From positions 1-27,729 of the IMG/VR virus record IMGVR_UViG_3300025120_000417: a stretch of DNA of 27,729 nucleotides; one strand, given 5' to 3'. The translations under genes and the position numbers were made by a program. The stretch comes from a virus. Below are positions 6,464-14,400 of the stretch, in pieces. A model generated the notes under the pieces. The model ran no database searches, was not told the origin of the DNA, and worked only from the letters and a program-made list of their open reading frames with translations. The first letter of the stretch is position 1, and the number at the start of each line of letters is the position of its first letter.

Positions 6464-9400
6464 AAATTACGTTATCTATAAAATATTTTCCAATTGATAT
6501 TGCTCTATTATCCAATTGGGTTTGTGATCCTGATGTTGCTATAGGAGACATAAATAAATAATAAACCCTATTAACATCTCTTATTAAATTTAATTTTCTT
6601 GAGAAAATTTCTCCACCTCCTAACCCCGTAGGTAAAGGCATGTCTGCAAATTCATCTTCATTTATTATCATAACATACATAAGGTCATGTTCCATTCGTT
6701 GAGATCCGGCATATATATTATAATCTCTATAACTTCCCGTTGTATTTGCTCTTATTCCTATTGGGTCATTTGAATATTGTTCAGCATCTGTATAAGAAAA
6801 AACTTCTAAATAATTGATATTATCTACATCTGCAGTCATTAACCATACTTTATCTGTTCTTTGAGTAAAATATTGTGAATTTTCTCCTCCAAAATAACTT
6901 GAAGAAACTGAACCACTGAAAATAGACCCACTAGTATATTCTAGGTTTGAACCAGATATAGTATTAATTATATTTCCAAAACTATAATTTTCTCTAAATA
7001 AAAGTGAATTAGGCCCTATAAAGCTACCTGTATTACCATATACTGTATCTATAAATTCATTACTACGGGCTATAAAGTTACTACCTGAACCATCTACTAT
7101 ATTTGTTCCTCCACTTCCTGTTAGTGATAAATTTGTAGCACTACCTGTAAATAAATCTCTAATTTCATCTAAACCAACTTGCTTATCAAATTTAAAATTA
7201 ATATTGGTAGTTAGATCTTCTGTATTAATTTTTGATGCTGTTAAATGTAAAGAATTTATAGAATGGCTAGTACCAAATGCTAAAGAAACATCTACATTTT
7301 GTTCAAAGAAATCCATCCTACCATTACCTGTAATAATTGCAGAGTTTGTTACTTCACTTCCTGTTAAATTAGCAGGAACACCAACTACATCACTAGAACC
7401 ACTAAATTCTCTTCTTAATGTAAAATTATGATTTGAGCCTGTAAATATGTCTATATATAAAGTATCATTTACATTCCAAGCATAACTTCCTGTTGCACTG
7501 CCAGAAGTATCTAATTGTACAGGGGTTTCACTTCCAGAATGTATTCTAACTGATACATGTTCAGAGCCTGTTTTTTGATAAAAATTAAGGTTACGTTGTG
7601 CTACGCTACCTGTTCCATCTTCACAAAAGGATTCGCTTACTTCCCATGTTCTACCATAAATTTCTAATGTTTGTATTGGGGATGTACATCCTAAATCATC
7701 TATTATTTCTATACTACAAGAACCGGAATTTAAACCTTCACCTGTAAGAGCAATTTCAAAATCTGAAACATTACTACTAGAATATTGTGATAAATTGGTA
7801 GTTATTTTAGTATTATAATTACTTACACCTCCTGTTAAATTTGTAAAAACAAGAAAGGGATAGTCTACACTTTGAGTATAATCTAGAGAAGCTGTATAAG
7901 ATATTGGGGTTGAAGAAGTAACTTCATAATTAAATGTGTAACTACATCCATCAGCATCAAACATGTTTAATATATAGGATCCACTAGCTGCGTTAATAAC
8001 ATTTTGAGATGAAGTTGAAAACCCACTAGGTCCGGCCCAACTCCAAGTTAAAGGTTCAGTACCCCCTGTTAAGAAATATTCTGAGGCACTATCTTCTGAA
8101 TCTAATTCATCTAATATAATTTTACCACTATTAGTTGCAAAACAATCTACGTGTGTAATTGTATAACTTGCTGTTACTGGTATTGTTTTAGTTACTTCTA
8201 TTAAAGAACTACTAGTACATAAATTAGAATCTTTAAAATATACGGTATATGAACCTACATTTAAATTTGTAAATTCATTTGGTAATGCAAGAGAATTTGA
8301 AAATGATGCTGATAATGATGCTGATATAGTTCCAGTTGCTCCACTACCACTTATTATAATACTACCATCATTTGTTCCACAGTTTGAAACATCGTTTTCC
8401 CAAACTTTTCCATCTATAGGTATAAAGGAAGTATTTAATGATTGAGTTACAACTTTACCATCATTATCTTTAATACTTAAAACTAATGAACGAGTTGGTG
8501 TTAAAGATGCACTTAATATAGGTTGAAATAAATCGTTTGTTGGGGTATAATTCGTTCCATCTATAGACCAACTATAAGGAGGTTGACCTTTATCAATTGA
8601 AAAAGTTACGGAAGAAGATAGATTTCCTTCAAAACAAGATTGAGTTATAGATTCAATTGAAGATGATAAAGGTTCTGATGTAATATTTAAAAATATTGAA
8701 GCGGTATTACTAGTTAGTCCTAAAGTATTATCTACAGTATACTGTAAACGATATTCACCAGTTGTAACACTGTTTATGTTTGGAGTAATAATTATTTCTC
8801 CACTTCCACTTGTACTAAAATCTGGGAATGAATATCCTTCTGGTAAAGAAGTTAGAACTGATCCGGTATTTAAACTAACACAGTCATCAAAATCCCCTTG
8901 TAGTGGGGTTAATTTTTTATTTTCTTGGGTGTTTAAAATTGTAATATAATCATTTCGAGCTACAGGAGTACCTTCTATAAAACAAAGATAATCTGAGTTT
9001 GTAATTACTGCTATACCATGATTATAAAATATATTTCCTACGGGTATCGCTAAATTTTCACCTGAATAATATCCAGGAGAGGCTGCGTAAAAAGGTTGTC
9101 CATATTTAGCAATTACTTTTATATAATCATATATGTTTCCTTGTCCATCATCTGCCATGAAAAAATTAGACCCAGATATAACAAAAGAATTAGGTTGAAC
9201 TCCTTCACCATATTTGTCTTTTGGAATTGAAACTACTCTAATTTTGGCTGCATTTTCTATAAAATAAATTGCACTACCAAATAAAGCGGCATCATTATCA
9301 AAGTCATATTCTACACTTTTAAAGTAAGGGAAATTTCTAAAATTCGGGAAGCTCCCCGAAGCCATTGTGTTTTGAAGATAATTATCAAATGAAGATGTAT

Positions 9401-9719
9401 GCCAAAATTCATTTACATTTTCAGGATATATTAAACCATCTCTTTCAGGATCTTGATCAATTGAAGAAGCAGTTATATAATTTTGATAATATAGATGACG
9501 AATTGATTCATAAATCAAACGTCTATAATTTCCATCAGTAGTTATATTATCGTTTACAGGATCAAAAGGTTGATCTGTATTAATAGGAATGTATTCTCCT
9601 ATATAAGTTTGGATATTATTTTCTGCATACGAAGATGAATCATACTCATACTGTTTATTCGCAGTATAAGGTACTGATTTTATTTCAGCAGGATTTAGTT
9701 TTTTGTATGCAAAACCCAT
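6456..9719 (-). CDS. Large tail-fibre protein with SprB-like repeats
   Basis: The 1087-residue protein begins with about 270 residues that look like a virion-attachment region (MGFAYKKLNPAEIKSVPY; later VGNIFYNHGIAVIT near 227-240). An Ig-like segment follows (about 300-350). Four SprB-like units then lie between about 355 and 690. The clearest (520-602) has VDCFATNSGKI, GGTEPLTWSW, ASGSYILNMFDADGC, which is the C..G.I / GG..P..WS / G.Y...V.D..GC pattern of the SprB repeat family. Residues 700-1087 are Ser/Gly/Asn-rich and beta-like, with no recognised domain. SprB repeats are known from gliding adhesins of flavobacteria, so this fibre may bind the host surface or carry host-derived modules. 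It starts 3 nt after the 348-residue protein gene and is followed by the adhesin gene. Confidence 0.75.
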   Translation of the reverse strand: MGFAYKKLNPAEIKSVPYTANKQYEYDSSSYAENNIQTYIGEYIPINTDQPFDPVNDNITTDGNYRRLIYESIRHLYYQNYITASSIDQDPERDGLIYPENVNEFWHTSSFDNYLQNTMASGSFPNFRNFPYFKSVEYDFDNDAALFGSAIYFIENAAKIRVVSIPKDKYGEGVQPNSFVISGSNFFMADDGQGNIYDYIKVIAKYGQPFYAASPGYYSGENLAIPVGNIFYNHGIAVITNSDYLCFIEGTPVARNDYITILNTQENKKLTPLQGDFDDCVSLNTGSVLTSLPEGYSFPDFSTSGSGEIIITPNINSVTTGEYRLQYTVDNTLGLTSNTASIFLNITSEPLSSSIESITQSCFEGNLSSSVTFSIDKGQPPYSWSIDGTNYTPTNDLFQPILSASLTPTRSLVLSIKDNDGKVVTQSLNTSFIPIDGKVWENDVSNCGTNDGSIIISGSGATGTISASLSASFSNSLALPNEFTNLNVGSYTVYFKDSNLCTSSSLIEVTKTIPVTASYTITHVDCFATNSGKIILDELDSEDSASEYFLTGGTEPLTWSWAGPSGFSTSSQNVINAASGSYILNMFDADGCSYTFNYEVTSSTPISYTASLDYTQSVDYPFLVFTNLTGGVSNYNTKITTNLSQYSSSNVSDFEIALTGEGLNSGSCSIEIIDDLGCTSPIQTLEIYGRTWEVSESFCEDGTGSVAQRNLNFYQKTGSEHVSVRIHSGSETPVQLDTSGSATGSYAWNVNDTLYIDIFTGSNHNFTLRREFSGSSDVVGVPANLTGSEVTNSAIITGNGRMDFFEQNVDVSLAFGTSHSINSLHLTASKINTEDLTTNINFKFDKQVGLDEIRDLFTGSATNLSLTGSGGTNIVDGSGSNFIARSNEFIDTVYGNTGSFIGPNSLLFRENYSFGNIINTISGSNLEYTSGSIFSGSVSSSYFGGENSQYFTQRTDKVWLMTADVDNINYLEVFSYTDAEQYSNDPIGIRANTTGSYRDYNIYAGSQRMEHDLMYVMIINEDEFADMPLPTGLGGGEIFSRKLNLIRDVNRVYYLFMSPIATSGSQTQLDNRAISIGKYFIDNVIYG
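7650..8657 (-). repeat. SprB-like repeat block in the tail fibre
   Basis: This encodes residues 355-690 of the fibre, about four units of 75-90 residues. Paired cysteines fall near unit starts and ends (C362, C447, C501, C526, C592, C668, C678). The third unit, at 7914-8156, is a near-textbook match; the others are diverged. Confidence 0.65.
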
Positions 9720-9722
9720 TCA

Positions 9723-10769
9723 TTAAAAATCTAATTTTACTCTTACTAGAGCTTCTTTAGTGAAATCTTTTACTAATGGTTTTGATAATTTAGCTACTGA
9801 TAATAATTCATTACCATCATTATATAAACCTATAGTTGTTATAAAAGTTTGTGGATTATTAATTAAACTTGAATATACAAATTCTCCACTACCACTAATC
9901 ATAGAAGGGTTAGTTGAATAATTAAAATCAGTATTTCTTACCCTAACAAAAATATAATCAGAAGTAACTGTTTCTTCTGAATTAAGTGAAAAAGTTTGTG
10001 CTAATTTAATTGATTCAAATAATTGGCTGTGGTTAGCTACAAGTGCTTCATCTGTTAAGTCATTATTAATGGCTAATCCTAATCCTCCTTCAGACCCAGA
10101 TAAAGTTAAAGCTCTAGGATTTAATACAATTAAACCAACGTCTGGTAGATATTTTCCATAAGATCCAGAAGGTGTATATCCTGCAGTTGTAGTAGATGCT
10201 GAAATAGGTACAGCTGATGTAGCTGAACCATTAGATCCACTTACAATATCAAATACACGACCTGCGTCCGTATAAGTTAATGTAGTTACATCTTTAGAAT
10301 TATCTGTTAATTGTAAGCGTGTTACTTCTGTTCCATCTGAACCAGATAAAACAAGATTAAAGGTACCAGGGAATAGTTTTTCTTTATATCTTGCTCTATT
10401 AACATTTAATACATAAATGTCTCTTGAATTTGTATTTCCAGTTCCAAAACTGAAATTTGTATTTTCATCTCCATTTATTAAAGTTCTAAACTGACCATAG
10501 GTTACTTTAGATGGAGAACTTCCTGTTACTAGATTATTATAAGGAGCAGACCCTGAACCTTCTGTTTCTCCATATGCAATTGCAAATTGTACTTCAGCAT
10601 CACTACGGAGTGAACCTGTTTGAAAAACATCTAAATATGTGTTAAATGAAGATGTGGCTGAAGATGTAAAGAATTGGTTTAAGGTAGGTGTTTGACCTGT
10701 CCATAGAGTAGAAGTAATCGAATCTGCACTTACTACAAAATCACTAGCGTTTAAACTTACAAAGCTCAT
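9723..10769 (-). CDS. Structural protein of the fibre/baseplate module
   Basis: The 348-residue protein is Ser/Gly/Thr-rich and mostly beta-like, with no membrane segment or enzyme motif. Its C-terminal 80 residues (269-348) form a distinct domain with RNTDFNYSTNPSM, TFITTIGLYNDGNELLSVAKLSKPL and a closing VRVKLDF strand. This domain recurs as the separate 99-residue protein at 4426-4725. I recognise this type of protein as common in T4-like phages from aquatic metagenomes but know no assigned function. Its place between the 219-residue protein and the large fibre suggests a fibre-base or wedge-associated role. It is 1 nt from the upstream gene's stop and 3 nt from the downstream start. Confidence 0.7.
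   Translation of the reverse strand: MSFVSLNASDFVVSADSITSTLWTGQTPTLNQFFTSSATSSFNTYLDVFQTGSLRSDAEVQFAIAYGETEGSGSAPYNNLVTGSSPSKVTYGQFRTLINGDENTNFSFGTGNTNSRDIYVLNVNRARYKEKLFPGTFNLVLSGSDGTEVTRLQLTDNSKDVTTLTYTDAGRVFDIVSGSNGSATSAVPISASTTTAGYTPSGSYGKYLPDVGLIVLNPRALTLSGSEGGLGLAINNDLTDEALVANHSQLFESIKLAQTFSLNSEETVTSDYIFVRVRNTDFNYSTNPSMISGSGEFVYSSLINNPQTFITTIGLYNDGNELLSVAKLSKPLVKDFTKEALVRVKLDF
9805..9840 (-). repeat. Dispersed paralogous repeat, copy 2
   Basis: Partner of 4508-4543 (33 of 36 bases identical). It encodes the TTIGLYND-x-NELL core within the C-terminal domain of the 348-residue protein. Confidence 0.6.
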
Positions 10770-10770
10770 A

Positions 10771-11430
10771 TTATGATGTTATTTTTGTTATGTTAAGTGG
10801 GATTGTTAATCTTGCTCCTGAATCTCTACCTGTTACTGTTAAAATAGTATTTAAAGTATTTGATGTTCCAAATAATGTATTAACTGTGGTTGCAGTTAAA
10901 TTAATTGTAGTACCAATTACTGTTCTAGATACATTTGTACCTACAGTAGTTGTTGCGTTTAGATTAGCAGCTGTAGCTGTATTTACACCTACTCCTTCAA
11001 AATTAGATAAAGTTCTTGAATCTCCGATTGTGGCTGTGTATCCACTTGCTTCGAATGTTGAATCTGTACCTAAATAATTTAATGATTGTGGTGTAATAGA
11101 TAATGAAGCACCTTGTTTTAGAGTAATAGTTGTATATCCTAACTCTAATACAGGTAGTTTAGCTGTTCCTCTAGGTAGAGTTAACAACTTATATTTCATT
11201 GTTTGTGTTTCATCAGGGAATGCTTCAAGAATAGGCATATTTTCTATTGCCTCTCCATAAAAAGCAGAACCAGATGGGTGGTTTGGATTATACAAGGTAT
11301 AATCAATTTCGTCATCCGCTAAAGAGAATTGTGTAATTCTAAATGAGCCATCATTTCGTGCTAACAGTTCTCGCCCTTTTTTAGTAAGGATGGCATCAAC
11401 AGTAACTGTATTATTATTTAAATATCCCAT
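10771..11430 (-). CDS. Conserved phage structural protein with Thr-rich beta C-terminus
   Basis: The 219-residue protein has a conserved-looking N-terminal half (VTVDAILTKKGRELLAR at 9-25, then DGSFRITQFSLADDEIDY) followed by a Thr/Asn-rich half of alternating beta residues. The end (ILTVTGRDSGARLTIPLNI) resembles an Ig-like or BIg-like domain. The N-terminal pattern is familiar from structural proteins of T4-like aquatic phages, but the exact role is unknown. It is the first gene after the 41-nt gap that follows the giant wedge gene and has its own promoter-like element, so it probably opens the adhesion-module transcript. The start is fixed by the ATG at 11430 in the leader GAAAATAAACC, with no Shine-Dalgarno sequence. 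Confidence 0.68.
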   Translation of the reverse strand: MGYLNNNTVTVDAILTKKGRELLARNDGSFRITQFSLADDEIDYTLYNPNHPSGSAFYGEAIENMPILEAFPDETQTMKYKLLTLPRGTAKLPVLELGYTTITLKQGASLSITPQSLNYLGTDSTFEASGYTATIGDSRTLSNFEGVGVNTATAANLNATTTVGTNVSRTVIGTTINLTATTVNTLFGTSNTLNTILTVTGRDSGARLTIPLNITKITS

Positions 11431-11446
11431 GGTTTATTTTCGTTGT

Positions 11447-11457
11447 ATATAAATATA
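11447..11457 (-). promoter_or_regulatory. Putative late promoter element before the adhesion module
   Basis: The minus strand reads TATATTTATAT, ending 16 nt before the ATG at 11430. The 41-nt gap holds nothing else recognisable. It is identical to the elements at 1561-1571 and 26156-26166. Confidence 0.42.
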
Positions 11458-11471
11458 GTGTTTTTTAGATT

Positions 11472-14400
11472 TTATGATATTAAATTCTGTGATTTAAGTT
11501 CTTTTACAATATTACCTGCTTTATCTTGTAAAGATTTAGGTATATCGGCAGGTAGTACAATTCCTGAAGAAGTTCTACCTGGTTGTTTTGCAAAATCAAG
11601 TACAATATTTGTTTCATCTTGCACTTTTTTTAGTATAACAAACCTTTTTATTTGTTTAGCATCTTCAGGTAAAGTTGCTCCTGGAAAATCTTCACAGGCT
11701 CTAGCTGGGATGTCTTTGTCAAACTCAATTGCTAAACGGTTTGTATTTGTTACTTCGTCTCTTGGTATAACGTTTACACGTTTTACTTGACGTTCAAATT
11801 CTTTAGGAAATATTCCACTTCCTGTTCCTGGTTCGCCTGCACCTACATCTACAAACCTAAATAAATCTCCTTTTTGAATTGAAAAAGCTTCATCTATCAC
11901 ACCATATGAATCTGAACCACTAATAAAGACTGATGAGGTTTGGATTATGTTTTCATACCAATAAGACATTGAAACAGAGGCAGTTAATATATTAAATGAA
12001 CCTGTATTATTTCTTACAAAGAAAGCATCATTTTCAGCATTATCACCACCGTCTGTAATACTTGAAGTTAATGAAGTTACAGGGTCAGAAGGGAAATAAT
12101 AGGTAAATTTAGGTTCTGAATGGTTAGCTGCCTCTTGACCTATAGTAATTGAAGCACTTATAATTTGTGGAGTTGAAAAACTGGTTTCAAACCTACCACC
12201 CATAGCAGAAGGTGAATCATTTATTATAGCTGATATTTCATTTGTGTTTTTAGGTAAGATAACAGAATTAGTTACATGATACGTAGCTTTTAATAAAGCA
12301 AAATCACCTAAATCAGTTGATGAAGATAGTATAGGTTGTGAACCATTAAAGGGATTCCAAGTTATATCGTCAAATGAAGCTGATGTGTTTTTAGGAATGT
12401 TAATTTCAAGTTCAACTTGACCCTCAACATTAATTAATAGATCATTATCCCACCAAATTGTAGATTGGTTTATAGGGGCATTTCGAGTTAATTTTATAGA
12501 AGGATAACCTCCTACATTAACTACATTACTACCACTTGTTATTTTAACCGTACCTAAATTAAAGTTTCCTATTTGGATAAAATCTCCTCCTAGACTAGTA
12601 GGTACTTCTCTTAAATCTTCTTTTGTAATATTTGATACAGATCCAGAAGTAAAATTATATATTAAGCTAGAACTTCCCGTTGGGTTTTGTAAACAAGGCA
12701 AATATCTAAAGCCACCAGCATACACAGGTTTTAACCCATCAAGGTATTTTTGGTCTGAAAATAATTGGTTATCATCTAAGGATATATTGGCTTCTTTATT
12801 AGCATTAAATATATTTTGTACCTCAAATATTGTTTCATTTTTACGAGTTAATTCAGTAACATTTGATCTTCCATCAATTAAATATTTTATATAAACATTT
12901 GATCTATCTGGGAAGAATGATCCTGTTTCTACTACTTCTTGGAAGTAAGCAAATTTAAGTGAGTTTAGATCAATTGCAGCTGTTTGACCGTATGAACTAT
13001 CCCCTATAGTATAAACATTATATAATTGGGATATATTTTTACTACCTAAATAACGAGGATTAATATTACGTAATAAAGTATAGTTACTATCTTGAATGGG
13101 AGCATCTAAAAAGGGTGTATCGGCTTCTGTTATTTCTCCAAAGGATCTACTTGTAATAAACCCAATATTAACTGGTGTTATTATGTTAGAAGAATAATCT
13201 AAATCCATATATTGGGTAGATTTTCTAGCTTCTGAAATGTTATTAAGGGTTGGGTTTAATGGTATAGCAGAGTAAGATAGTGAAGAACTAAAATCAATTT
13301 TAGTATTAAAATAACTTAGTTCTGTTACTATACTTGTTGTAGGTTGAGAATAGACTGTTAATTCACTACCACTATATTCCCCCGTAAAAGGTTCTCTATT
13401 GTCTGTAAAGTTATAAACTACACCCGAAGCTGTAATTGTATTTGCAGAACTTGATGGGATTAAAACTTCACCTGTATAGGTTGTGTTTAAAGGTATTCCC
13501 ATTGGGGTTGAACCTGTTATACTAACTACTTCAAAAGACCCACTATGATCTACATATGTAAATGAAGGTTCAAAACGTTGTTGTTTAGTTCTTTCTAAAA
13601 TTGTAGGTTTAATTACTAAACCAGTATTAAGTTGTGTTTTAGCAGGAACAAAATCCTTTAGCATTTTAAATAAAGAACTATCAAAATAAGATAGTAATTT
13701 AACTGATTCTAAAACACTAGTTTTTTTATAATATTTTTTAAAGTAAAAATCTTTTAACTCCTCTAATTTAGGGTAAGTTAATGAACTTGAATTTGTTGGA
13801 TCACCTATATAATCATCAATATCAAACCAACCCATTTGGTTTTCTATATCTCTATCTACACTATCTTGTGGTGAAATAGCAATTTGAGCTACATCTAAAT
13901 CAGCAGTATAATCTATACGTGAACTACTTAAAGTGTTTTGTTGTACAGAAACGTAAGCTGAAAGTGTTGAACCTGAAATTATTTCATTATTTGTTATTCT
14001 AATTTTATTTTCATTTGGGGTAAAAGCACCTATATCAGGACCTTGAATTATATCTATTTTACTTTCCGATACAAAACTATTTGTTGTAAAATTAGTTATA
14101 ATACCATAATTTACAGTTGAAGACCCCGTACCTAGAAAAGATGCTGTAGGTGCAACTGACCCAGTAACCATAGGGTGTACTGAGGTTACTTTATTATCTC
14201 CATCTGAGCCCGAAATGAAATCATAATTACCTAGAGGTAAACGGTATATTAAATCATAATATGAAGAGGTAATATTATTACCAGCATATGAGGTTGGGTT
14301 TAGTACATGTTGGTCAAATGCTGATTGGGATATGTTTGTAATCCAATATCTAAATTCTTGATATTCACCGTCAAAAATAACTCCATCAGGTGCTATAACG

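Noticed and set aside
11443-11790. Plus-strand reading frame of 115 codons at the end of the giant wedge gene
   Set aside because: It lies antisense to the 1790-residue protein, whose composition and frame are continuous here. Its own translation is hydrophobic and shows no recognisable pattern.
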